DNA of 64,000 bases, from NCBI GenBank assembly GCA_030844895.1, contig CM061228.1:135885068-135949067 (forward strand). Reading direction: 5' to 3'. Positions 45,471 to 55,419 of the stretch are shown here, one piece after another. The position numbers and the translations under genes are program-made. Position 1 is the first letter of the stretch; each line of letters starts with the position of its first letter. Below the pieces are notes generated by a model that was given only the letters and a program-made list of their open reading frames with translations, did not search any database and had not been told where the DNA came from. The stretch is from Ambrosia x helenae (Eukaryota > Streptophyta > Magnoliopsida > Asterales > Asteraceae).

Positions 45471-47040
45471 TTTTTGCATGTAAGGTATGCGCATGCATGC
45501 ATACTTCGATATTATTCACCAAAGATACGTAGAAATGAATTTGTTCTTTCGAAGATTTTGTGAGGAGGTGTGAATAACAGCATAGATCGGTTTGGGTCGG
45601 TTCAGGCTCAAAATCATAACCATAACCGAGATTTTGGTTAATGGATAACCATAATCATGATGATCGGTTATGGAGGGTTTTGATTAAGTGGTTTTGAAGA
45701 TTATAGCGAGTCAATTATTGGTTGATTAATTGTGAATTTGACCCAAGCCAAGAATATCTCAAAACGATATAATTAGTCATTATTTTTCCGTGAAAGTTGG
45801 GTTTTGGCAAATTTTGACCCTTGGATAAATTGTTATTAAACATTTGTATAATTTTTTGGATGTCCGGGTTAAAATGAAAAAGTTATGAAGAAAATAAGAA
45901 AAATGGGAAGTTGTCAATGGTGTAGCTTACAGATCTGGTGCTAATTGGAGTAGCTTATAGCAGCCTTGTTTCTGACCACATCAGGAAGTGCAGTAGTGTA
46001 GCCTACGACTCCAGCGTAGGCTACGGGAAACTCATTAAAAGTCATAAAAATTAGGGGTTTTAGCCACCATTTCATTCTAGCTTTTCTTGGAGACTTTTGG
46101 GGCGATTTTGAAAGCATTATTTGTGGACTTTTCACCATTCTAATAATTATGATCATCAATCTAACGTCAAACATGCAATCAAACATCAAGATTAAAGATG
46201 AAATCAAGAACATGAATGGCTAATCTTTTTGTGATTTCCTCCGGGTGGAGGATTCTTGTAAGTGGATGATTATTTTTAGTTTTTATTTTGTGCTTGAGAT
46301 TGTCAATCTAATCACTCAATGCATTTTGCTTAGTGATTTATTAGTTCAATTGTAAACGGTTAATTTTATCTAAAACCTAGTTTTGATTCTTTCAATTCCT
46401 GATAGTTCTAGTAATTGAGATATATTAGATAGGGATTGGGGTTGATAATCTTCAATTAATAACTGTGTGATAACCTTCCGCTGTTTTGCAATCAAAGTAC
46501 TTAGTCCTCGCTTATCACAATCAACTAATTAATTATCTTAATCATGTCTATGTGATTTTCTCAATAAAAACTAATTACTTGAATTCAGTTTGAATCCAAA
46601 ACTTGGAGAAATCACCCTTTCTCCAATCGTTTTCACATTCACTCTCTATTAATCGAATTTTACTTTTTTAGCAATTAGTTTATTATTAGTCAATTAATTA
46701 AAGCAAACACTTTCCACAGTACTCCTCGTGGTTCGACACATGACTTAATTACCCTATCTAATAAGAAACTTATTTTAATCTTATTTTTTACTGACCCTTT
46801 GACATCGGTCAGCCACCAACAAAACCCCAATGTAATGTACATCTGTTCCCTTGGTTAGGCTCCATCGCCCGTCCCCAATGACTGATTTGGGTGGTGGATG
46901 GCCACTGGTGGTTCCTACACAGTACACACTCATATTCAGACTCTTCACTCTTAAGTCAACTTACACACTTAAACCATTTCACTCTCAAATTACTTCTGCA
47001 CACTCTCAATTATGAGGTGGGGGTTATCCATTTATGGCCA
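45471..47040. other. No gene; possible solo-LTR-like remnant at about 45900-46830
   Basis: 45590-45690 has GGTTATGG/CCATAACC MITE words. The stretch ending TCCTCGTGGTTCGACACATGACTTA (46725-46750) followed by a gap and a CTTTGACATCGG tail resembles the 3' part of large plant gypsy LTRs, but I cannot pair it with another copy or find a TSD. 46870-47040 is unassigned. Confidence 0.3.
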
Positions 47041-47217
47041 AACCTACACGTCGTACAAACCCTCTGCCTTGAGTTGAAGATGTACGTCCCGCAAATCCTT
47101 TGCCTCGAGTTGAACCTGTAGGCCCCACAAACCATCTGCCTCAACTTGAACCTATACAGCTAGCAAACTGCCATCTTCAGTTGAACTTGTACGCCTAACA
47201 TACCCACCGCGCGCTGG
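47041..47217. repeat. 36-bp minisatellite, about 4.5 units
   Basis: Units AACCTACACG...GAGTTG (47041-47076), 47077-47112, 47113-47148, 47149-47183 (35 bp) and a partial fifth. Shared core: TGTACG..CC.CAAA.C.TCTGCCT.GAGTTGAA. In one plus-strand frame it encodes repeats of a 12-residue unit ending LCLEL before a stop in unit 3. No gene context. Confidence 0.75.
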
Positions 47218-47752
47218 TCGTTGATGGACCCTAATGTGGATTGATGAGAAGTGAAACTATGCCTTCGATTAAGTACTTAGCCGGCCAACTACGAATTGAG
47301 GACATGCATTTCCCCTATCATAGGACAAGCATGTCCCCAAAGACAAAGTTAAAAGAAATGTAAGTAACTAGGCATTTGAGTGGCAAAACTCATTGTGTAT
47401 ACGTGAATAACGAGCAACTACATGCAAGGTCGGCTCAACCTTTGTGGGGCCTAAAGTGAATGGTAGAATTGGAAATATTTGTATGACAAATATACGGATG
47501 TTCAAATCGCTTGGCGTTCGCTGCTCGCCGCTCGCTTGGAATTTGCTTGAAAAATGCTCGTTCGACTTTTCGCTCGGTTGTAAATGAGCCGATCGGCTCG
47601 GTTCGGTTTGTAAATAAGCCAAGCACGAGCAAAGGTCCGCTCAGCTCGGTTTGGCTCAATATAAGTTTTATTAATTTATTATATATATAATTTTATATAT
47701 ATATATATACACTTTAATTACAGGTATATTTATAGTTTTATACATAACACTC

Positions 47753-48179
47753 GAGTTAATGGCCAAAATCGTCTGTGAGGTTTGGCCAGTTTTGCTACAT
47801 TAGTCCAAAATCATAACTTTTTACATCTGGGTCCTTCTGTTTTACATTTTGTTGCCAAATTCGTCCCTGACACTAAACCCAGTTAACTATTGTTGTTAAC
47901 TCTAGGGGTATTTTTGTCTTTTTGGCTGCCCCTTTTTTAAAACCCAATGTAAACAGAGTTATTCATACCCTTAGAAGACAAAAATACCCAGATGTAAAAA
48001 CAGGCAGCCAAAAAGACAAAAATACCCCCAGAGTTAACGAAAATAGTTAACTAGGTTTAGCGGTAGTGACGAATTTGGCAACAAAATGTAAAACAGAAGG
48101 ACCTAGATGGAAAAAGTTTTGATTTTGGACTGATGTAGGAAAACTAGCAAACCTCAGGGACGATTTTGGCCATTAACTC
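47753..48179. mobile_element. MULE-type foldback MITE (relative of the Pack-MULE)
   Basis: Ends GAGTTAATGGCCAAAATCGTC and, from the right, GAGTTAATGGCCAAAATCGTC again; nearly the whole 427 bp folds back on itself. Flanks CATAACACTC (47743-47752) and CATAGCACTC (48180-48189) are a 10-bp TSD with one change. Its TIR shares GAGTTAATRGCCA....CGTCCCTGAGGTTTGG with the DDB1 Pack-MULE 2.8 kb away. Confidence 0.85.
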
Positions 48180-48228
48180 CATAGCACTCTATTGGGTTTG
48201 GCTCAATGTATGCGTATATATATATATA

Positions 48229-48610
48229 GGGAAATTATAAACTGAAAACCCCCTTAAGTTAAGAAAACTAAGAAAACCCTTGTAAAAACCATCTAAAGTT
48301 TTGTAATTTTTTTTGAAAAAAATACACAAGGTAACATACATGTATTAAAGCGTTTTGGCAAAAAAAATATAAAAAGCGCCGATAGGATATTTAAAAAAAA
48401 AAAATAAACAAAGTTTGTGCTGTTACATATGTAACAGCGCAAATTTTGTTTATTTTTTAAATATCTAATCGGCGCTTTTTTTTTGGCCCAAAACGCTTTA
48501 ATACATGTATGTTACCTTGTGTATTTTTTTCAAAAAAAAAATTTTTAGATGGTTTTTACAAGGGTTTTCTTAGTTTTCTTAACTCGAATGGGTTTTCAAT
48601 TTATCCCCCC
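48229..48610. mobile_element. Foldback MITE with near-perfect palindrome
   Basis: GGGAAATTATAAACTGAAAACCC at the left mirrors GGGTTTTCAATTTATCCCCCC at the right. The arms stay complementary almost to the centre GTTACATATGTAAC (about 48423-48436). It lies in TA repeats that could hide a TSD. No ORF. Confidence 0.75.
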
Positions 48611-48773
48611 TATATATATATAATAATATATATATAATTATATTTATAGTTACTGCCTTAGTCAACCCTTGATAACACTAACTTTGCTTCAAAATACTTC
48701 CCGTAAATCAGACCTGAATACATGCCAATACTTATTTACATAATATATAACAACCATCCATATAATATTGTAA

Positions 48774-49133
48774 GACCATGTGTAATGGTGGGTGAAAGGG
48801 GCATTTTTTTGACACTTGACATGTGAAGCCACTTTGATGGGTGAAAAGAGCTTGAAATGAACCAAGAGTGTAATTGTGGGTGAAATTTGATGACTGAAAG
48901 GGACATTTTTTTAAATTTAATAAATACACTAATATTTTATTTAAATATTTCATTTAAATTGAAGCTGCCACGTGAAAACATGTGATTAGGCCCTGCACAA
49001 TTTCACCCCTGTGAAATATTTGGCTTGGGGCTGGTTAACGCCTCTTTAACAGGGGGTGTTCGTGGGTTAATGGGGCGCGAATTTTGGCATTTAACGCCCA
49101 ATTCGCTAGCCATTACGGATCGTCTAGATGGTC
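48774..49133. mobile_element. PIF/Harbinger-type MITE, TSD TAA
   Basis: Left end GACCATGTGTAATGG after TAA. The right end, reverse-complemented, is GACCATCTAGACGATCCGTAATGG, i.e. the same terminus with extra bases, followed by TAA. Just outside, a ~29-bp unit (ATGGTCTAAGTCACTTTTGT...) is tandemly doubled at 49128-49186. Confidence 0.6.
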
Positions 49134-49388
49134 TAAGTCACTTTTGTAATTTTCCAATGGTCTAAGTCACTTTTGTAATTTTCCAAACAATTATCCATAT
49201 AGAATAGAAATAGAGCACTTCAAAGGAAATTGTCATGTCCCCACACCCTACCATGTGACACTTATTGTCGCATTTGAAGGGAAAATTAGTCACATAAAAA
49301 ATATGCATCTTCATCATCTTATCTGTTAACGTATATATACTTATCTGTTAACGTATATATATACAGATACATAAACAACTAAGTTTTG

Positions 49389-49438
49389 TTTTTGTTTTTG
49401 TTTTTTTTTTTTTTTTTTTTTTTGGGGGGGGGGGGGGG
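49389..49438 (-). repeat. Tail of the LINE-like fragment: C15 followed by an A-rich run
   Basis: Plus strand reads TTTTG repeats, a 23-T run (49401-49423) and a 15-G run (49424-49438). On the minus strand this is C15 then A23 and AAAAC repeats at the 3' end of the coding remnant, consistent with a retroposed poly(A) tail. The C run is unusual. Confidence 0.6.
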
Positions 49439-49439
49439 T

Positions 49440-50250
49440 ACATCAAATAGAGGGTAAACGGGTAACAAGCTGCGCCACCACCACTTTTGAATTGCGAACC
49501 CTAGTCTACTAAAGACAAATCCTTGCCCCGCTGGGGATGAACTATAGTTGTGGACGACCCATTGAACCCTGATCAAGAAACGAATAGCTTCTGACGCTAG
49601 GGAGCCAAAGGTATTAAAGGCCAAGGTGATAAAGACATGTTGGTTCTCTACACAAGGTTTAGCATGCTTATCTACTTTTTTCGATTCCGCCTTTCTCGAC
49701 GCTTGCCCAGCTACAAACCTAGTTTCCCTGAACCCAACCAAAGGAGATAACCTCGTGAGGTCCACGCAAGCATGTTTCCCCCTCGCCCAACCAAAGACAA
49801 GCAGATCCGCTGATCGCAGGGTGGATCTCCCTTCCGCAAGGTCTGTGAGAAAATTTACAGGGGCCTCATTTTTGACAGAAATCCCAGCTCTTCTCAGGAT
49901 GTCCCACAAAACATCCCTCACCCAGTCATGCCGGTATGTGAAACCAGGAAGCTCTTTGCAGTGAATTGCGTGCTCCCCATATATGTCCATGCAAGCTTTA
50001 CGACAGATGGGATATGTTTCATCTTCCGGATACATAGGGATCCTCAACTGACACTTGAGAATAGCTATGTACTCTACTGCGGACATGTTGACCCAAACCC
50101 TCAATTAGGATAAAGGTCAAAAGGACCTGAGCATGGGAACCCTTTAGGCAATCAATCACCGCCTTCTGACGAGAGGAAAACTCAAAAACTTCTTTCAGTC
50201 TCTGGGCAATTTTGCTAAACAGAGCATGAGAAACATGAGTGTATATGAGT
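49440..50250 (-). pseudogene. C-terminal fragment of a reverse-transcriptase-related (LINE-like) protein
   Basis: Minus strand, two frames joined by a shift near 50085. First IAQRLKEVFEFSSRQKAVID and CLKGSHAQ; then MSAVEYIAILKCQLRIPMYP, ICRKACMDIYGEHAIHCKEL, GFTYRHDWVRDVLWDILRRA, RSADLLVFGWARGKHACVDL and LSPLVGFRE. This order (Cys/His finger, RHD..RD, then R.ADLLV..W..G..A.VDLT..SPL) is that of the C-terminal part of reverse-transcriptase-related proteins repeated in plant genomes. The last block resembles a PD-(D/E)XK-type nuclease core (my inference). The first finger Cys seems replaced by Tyr (ETYPIC). It ends in an A-rich tail, so it is likely a 5'-truncated retroposed copy. Confidence 0.55.
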
Positions 50251-50974
50251 ATATATGTTGGACGCAAAAAAAATAAAAATAAATAAATAAATAAATTAGA
50301 AAATATTTTCCAAGGTGATAGAAGGTTTCTCTTTCATATAGGTTGACGTAGATGTGATATTTTTAAAACCTTGCCCCAAAATACACGATATAGCCGTATG
50401 ACTTGCATTAATTTCTTTTATTTTTTATTTTTTTTATAAAGGTTATCCATCCTTTAATCATCCACACCCGATAAATCTAAATTGTGAAGTTCTCTTCTCA
50501 TACAGTACTAATACATTCAAACCGTCTTCATGGTATTTAAGGTTATGCATTTCTTATGAATCCAAAATCTCTTTTGTAAATGATCCTTTGCATGATACTT
50601 AGTATATTTCAATCTTTGCCACCATATTGTTAATAAGTCTAGCAAACATAAATTAACAAGTCGATTTTGAACAAATTAAACCATAAGATAGACAGTGGCA
50701 ACAAAAAGTAAACTGAGTGACAAAACCATCGATGTTTGTCTTATCTTTTATTGACGAAATCTTTTTAAGCTTTCGTTATGGTTTTCAAAACACTAGAGAA
50801 CATACCTCATGCATTTCTTGGGGTGTAAATATATGGAAAATGCTAGGAAGACAAACATATATAGGGCGGTTTAAATACAAAGTGAGTTTTGACTATGAAA
50901 CGAAGAAAACAATGAAAATGTGCCACACGTATGTTCACTCTTATGAGTGAGAGGTATTTGCATCCAATTATGTA
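50251..50974. other. AT-rich spacer; nothing recognised
   Basis: Contains an AAAT-type run at about 50266-50300 and short unsupported frames only. Confidence 0.4.
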
Positions 50975-50982
50975 CACAAAAT

Positions 50983-51445
50983 TAGAGATGAGCAAATCAG
51001 TTTTCTTTCACAAAATGGTTCGGTTCCGTCTCAGTTTGATCGACCACTAATAAGTTTTTTTACCCGGTTTCAGTTTGGTTGTGATTTCGGTTCATGTACT
51101 CATTTTTCTAAATCATATAAATTATATAAAGTTTTACTTTTAGATTTTTTAAACAAGAAAATTGAATTTTAATACAAAGAAAATATAATTTTATGTGTGT
51201 TTATGGCTAAAATGTTTTTTTTTTTAAAACCGGTTTTGGTTTTTTTTTTTTTGGTTCCAACCGGTTTTAGCAGTACCGGTTTGTGTACCAGTTTCGATTC
51301 TTGTGTACTAGTTCCGATTCGTTTGGTTAATTGGTTTTCGGTTTGGTTTTGGATTTTTTGTATCGGTCTCAGGTGATTGGTTTTGGTTTGGGTTGGGTTG
51401 GTTTTACCGGTTTCGATTCCTAAACCGGTTTTTTGTTTATCACTA
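50983..51445. mobile_element. hAT-like MITE (TAGAGATGAGCAAA type)
   Basis: Ends TAGAGATGAGCAAA and, from the right, TAGTGATAAACAAAAAACC. 8-bp flanks CACAAAAT (50975-50982) and CGCAAAAT (51446-51453) differ by one base. Interior of CGGTTTYGGTT / ACCGGTTT words. The minus-strand frame 51169-51450 is a by-product. Confidence 0.7.
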
Positions 51446-51562
51446 CGCAAAATACAACATAGTTATATGATCTAAATATGTTATTACACAGCAGTAACCA
51501 TGTTTTTATACCATGTTCTACTGTACTATATAACTAAATAATTGTAAACGTAAAACAACCTA

Positions 51563-51836
51563 GGGGCTGTTTGTTCACCTCTTGATGGTTTGATTAAGAG
51601 GTTACCTCTGAATCAATCTTAGGTAAGGGTGTTTGGTTGCCAAAAGCACAACCTCTTAATAGAACCATTAAGAGCTGAATGATTCAGCAATAAGAACATG
51701 CTGAATGAACCTCTTAACGGAATCATCTCCTCTACTCCCCCTCTCATCTTTTCCGTGCCAACCTACCATCGCCTCCTTCCTCCCCCATGCCGCTTAATGA
51801 TTCATTCGGCACTTGCCAAATAGCCCATAGTTATAT
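51563..51836. mobile_element. MITE with GGGCTGTTTGTTC ends
   Basis: GGGGCTGTTTGTTCACCTC at the left and, from the right, GGGCTATTTGGCAAGTGCC. The interior has TTAAGAGGTT/AACCTCTTAA words. A similar but more decayed copy lies at about 52039-52326. Family assignment (Harbinger-like) and TSD are uncertain. Confidence 0.45.
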
Positions 51837-52619
51837 GATGAAAGGCACAACTATAATTGTACAAGCATAGTTAATTTGGTTGCCTTAGTAATTAAAATTT
51901 TGAAATTTCTATATATGTATTCTAATTGTTAGTAACATTTAATTGATTATAATTAGTTATATTGTTATATAATATATATATTTTCAAAATTTCAAAATAT
52001 GGTATCTTAATTAACAAGTCAATAGAATTAACTATAAAGGCTGTTTGGTAACTTCTGAATGGGTAAGCGTTAAACTAGTAAGAAGTCTGAACTATTAACT
52101 GCTGAACCAGTAAGAGGTCTGAACCATTCAGACTAATGGACTGTTTGATTGATTAAGTGTTGAATCATTAAGAAGTTTGAATGGTTAAGAGACTCTGAAT
52201 AATTAAGTGCTGAATGATTCAGCTATGCACCAAGTCTCAATGGTTCAACTCTTAACCATTCCATTCAGAGCTTTTTTTAGGTTGAAACAAACAGTCTGAA
52301 TGCTGAATCATTTAAAGACAGGCCCTACGTATAATACTTACCCATTAAGAGGCAAATGTCTTCCTGATTCAAATATATGCTCACGAAACAAAAAGTCTAA
52401 ATAAACTATGTCTGATTAAATCAAATTAAAAAGCTAATAGAACGAGATGGTGTTAAAAATAAGTCAAATACGTATATTAAATAATAGATTTAGCGGGGGA
52501 AAAAGGAATGTGATGCAATAGATCGTGAGTGACACATGGCACCAACGTTAGATATGTAATTCTTACATTCAGGCATAAGAAGTATTTAGAGATTTTGGAA
52601 TAATATCGTTTTCATTATT

Positions 52620-52860
52620 CACCTCACGACAGTTTCAACTTTTAAATTTGTACTTAATATCGTTTTCAATAATTTGTACTTAATAAATTCCTCACAACAG
52701 TTTCAACTTTTGACGCGTGTTGGCCGACAATGAACCTTTTAACTTTCAAACTCTTTTAGTTTTGAAAATGGATTAGTTTTCAGTTAACAAAAGTTCATTG
52801 TCGGCCAATACTTTGAAAGTTGGGACTGTTGTGAGGAATTTTTTAATTACAAATTATTAT
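52620..52860. repeat. Foldback with TTCCTCACAACAG arms
   Basis: AATTCCTCACAACAGTTTC...GGCCGACAATGAAC at 52690-52735 mirrors GTTCATTGTCGGCCAA...CTGTTGTGAGGAATT at 52793-52843. The outer left arm is partly doubled (CACCTCACGACAGTTTCAAC at 52620). Probably a MULE-type MITE; no TSD assigned. Confidence 0.55.
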
Positions 52861-53030
52861 CGATCAATGAAACAAAGTTTGGATTATTAAAATTCAATTC
52901 CCCAAGTTTTAACTTAGTATGTTAAACTTAGTATGTTATAATACAATAAAATCATTAACCTTGAGTTAATTCCAAATATGCTTTATAGATAGTGTAACTC
53001 CACGGTATATACTTGTACCATATGAAAGGT

Positions 53031-53230
53031 CACTACAAACATCACCTTTAGCGGTCACGATTCTCGCCGCTATTTCCCTACATTGTCGTCGTTGAAAGTC
53101 GCCGCTATAGATGTCGCAAACGGTTAATGTGTCGGTGTTAAAGATTCCTCCACTAATGCTTTGTTGCTGCTATAGTTTTAAATTTCGTCACTAAGGGCGG
53201 CGTCATTTATGTTTTATAATTAATTTCGAC
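53031..53230 (+). mobile_element. CACTA-type transposon terminus
   Basis: CACTACAAACATCACCTTTAG begins with the CACTA signature and runs into TCGCCGCT/GTCGCCGCTA/CGTCACTAAGGGCGGCG words typical of plant CACTA subterminal repeats. The opposite terminus is not found in the window. Confidence 0.5.
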
Positions 53231-53975
53231 ATATATATATACACATTATATACACACACAAATTATCAAACTTATATATATACAAACTATCAAACCTAAA
53301 TATACACATAAACATACAAATTATCAAACCTAAACATATAAATTATTAAATTTAGGAGTAATGGAAATAAATAATCCCAACTATTGTTCTTTGGCCGATA
53401 ATAGTCCCAACTAACCACCAGCGGTCCCAACTTTCGACATATTGGCCACCAACGGATCCAAACTAACAGAGGCTAACTCCATTAGTGTGATGCTGACGTG
53501 GCATGCCACGTAGGATGCCATGTAGGATCATTTTGCCACCTAGGATGCCACGTCGGATGCCAAGTAGAATCATTTGACACGTCAGCATCACACTAACGAA
53601 GTTAGCCTCAGTTAATTTGGGTTCGTTGGTGGCCAATATGTCGAAAGTTGGGACCGTTAGTGGTTATTTTCGTAGTTGGGACCATTATCGGCCAAAGAGC
53701 AATAGTTTGGATTATTTATTTCCATTACTCCTTAAATTTAAACTTATATATTATAAAACCTAAACATACACATAAACATACAAATTATCAAACCTAAATA
53801 CACATATTATCAAATTTAAACATACAAATTATGAAACCTAAACGTAAACATAAACATAAAAATTATTAAACCTAAACATACAAATTATCAACCATTAACA
53901 TATAATTAAATTATCAAATAATACAAATTATAAAGCCTAAAAATACACACATAAGCATACAAATTTTCAAACTTA
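53231..53975. repeat. Degenerate ~24-bp minisatellite (AAACCTAAACATACAAATTATC)
   Basis: Many imperfect copies of AAACCTAAACATACAAATTATC, continuing beyond the two insertions at 53355-53731 and 53976-55416 (for example 55417-55445). Likely interior of the CACTA-type element. Confidence 0.7.
53355..53731. mobile_element. MULE-type foldback MITE with perfect 9-bp TSD
   Basis: Ends GGAGTAATGGAAATAAATAA and its inverse, TSD TTAAATTTA at 53346-53354 and 53732-53740. About 377 bp that fold into a long hairpin. The centre repeats GCCACGTAGGATGCC words. No ORF. Confidence 0.92.
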
Positions 53976-54162
53976 AACCCCCGTAGTGGGGCTTTATTTT
54001 TCAAAATTTTTTAAAAAATAGCGCCCCCCACACCGCTACAGGGGGGCGCTATATGCTAAAAGTGGGTTGGGGCTTTATTTATATAACGCCTGATGATCAT
54101 TTGCCCAACCAATTAAACCTTGCCATGTGGTAAGGTCAAAGTCAATTTTTTTTTATTTTTAA

Positions 54163-54182
54163 TAATAATAATAATAATAAAC

Positions 54183-54220
<38 letters not shown>
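54163..54220. repeat. (AAT)n microsatellite
   Basis: Run of AAT/ATA triplets with one CAT interruption, within the Harbinger-type element. Confidence 0.9.
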
Positions 54221-54374
54221 TGAAAATTTTGAATTTTAAACGGTTACTGTTCCAAACCGTTTGAAATTCAAAATTTCCCCCCAAACCGTTTGAATTTCAA
54301 AATTTGCTAACCCTATAAATACAACACCAAATTTGATTTTTCAGTCACACCTCCAATTCCTCATTCTCAAAACA

Positions 54375-55031
54375 ATGAATAACATGGGTGCTGGTTTTCA
54401 AGCAGGAGCTGCCGGACTGTCTAATATCCGGCAGTACTCTCGCCGGGTCAGGGGACGGGTCCGCCCCCGGAGACAACCATTCACCTCCTCTACTCCTCCT
54501 ACTGCTGCACAACCTCCTATTTCTCCTCATCCTCCTCCTCCACAACATTGGTTATATCCCCCTCCTGCTGCTGCTGCTGTACAACCAACCTTTCCTCCTC
54601 CTCCTGAAGCCGATGATGACTGGACGGATGAGGAAATGGTCTGGGCTATGGATTATGTCATGGCCCAGCAACAAATGGAGCGACTAACGTTGTCGCCCCC
54701 TACCCCCTAGGCTGCTTCAGTCCCCTACCACCAGACTACCCCCACCCCCACCCCCACCCTCACCACCATCCCCCAACACCAGACTACCCCCATCCCCATC
54801 CCCTAACACCAGGCTACCCCCACCCCCTACCACGAGACTTCCCCAACTGAGGGGGACTTGGAAGCCCTCAGGGAGATTGAGGAGGAGGAACTCTACTGGA
54901 GCCGACCTACCCCCCGTAGTGAGTACTACTACTTCCCCTCGGATGCGAGATCCGATGGACGGGATAGCTCACGTTCCGTCTCACCCGAGTACATCACCCT
55001 CCCCGGGGAATGGGACAACTACTCTCCATAG
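54375..55031 (+). pseudogene. Proline-rich hypothetical ORF carried by the Harbinger-type element
   Basis: TATA box CTATAAATA at 54313-54321 lies 54 bp upstream of the ATG, a plausible promoter. The frame begins MNNMGAGFQAGAAG, has an Arg-rich block (RRVRGRVRPRRQ), a Pro/Ala-rich stretch and an acidic segment DDDWTDEEMVWAMDYVMAQQ, then stops at 54708. The same frame continues with low-complexity TPTPT repeats, a second stop near 54804, and EALREIEEEELYWSRPTPRS to a final stop at 55029-55031. Two nonsense codons in an otherwise continuous frame suggest a decayed gene of about 218 residues. I do not recognise the family; WTDEEMVWAM is faintly SANT/Myb-like, which would fit Harbinger elements, but this is speculative. 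Confidence 0.5.
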
Positions 55032-55419
55032 TGGAGAAAATTAGGATTAATAAGTAATTTAGGATTAATAAGTAATTTAGGAATAATAAGTAATTTAGGA
55101 ATTTAGGAAGTGTGTAACTTTATTTTTAATATTAGTTGTAATTTTTTTTAATATCAGTTGTGTGTTTTTAATATTTACTTGTGTGTTTTTATTATTATTT
55201 GTAATTTTTTTATATTTATTTGCATTTTATTTTAATTATTTTGAATTAAAAGATTAAAAAAAATAAAAAAATCAACCAATCAGCATCAGGGGCTTTATAA
55301 ATAAAGCCCCACCACTACACCCCTTTTTCAGTTTCTCTCTCCACGCTGACTCAGCAGCCACGTGGACCAATCAAGAAGGGGGGCTTTATAAATAAAGCCC
55401 CCCACTACGCATGGTCTTA

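Larger units (their letters stand above)
53976..55416 (+). mobile_element. PIF/Harbinger-type non-autonomous element with its own ORF, TSD TTA
   Basis: Left end AACCCCCGTAGTGGGGCTTT; right end, reverse-complemented, GACCATGCGTAGTGGGGGGC. TSD TTA at 53973-53975 and 55417-55419; removing the element restores the surrounding minisatellite unit. GGGGCTTTAT words recur near both ends (54010-54080, 55290-55400). Inside are AAACGGTT/AACCGTTT motifs, a TATA box (54313-54321) and an ORF. No DDE transposase is present. Confidence 0.75.

Noticed and set aside
46891..47121. 76-codon plus-strand frame ending in LCLEL repeats
   Set aside because: Driven by the 36-bp minisatellite; no start context or homology.
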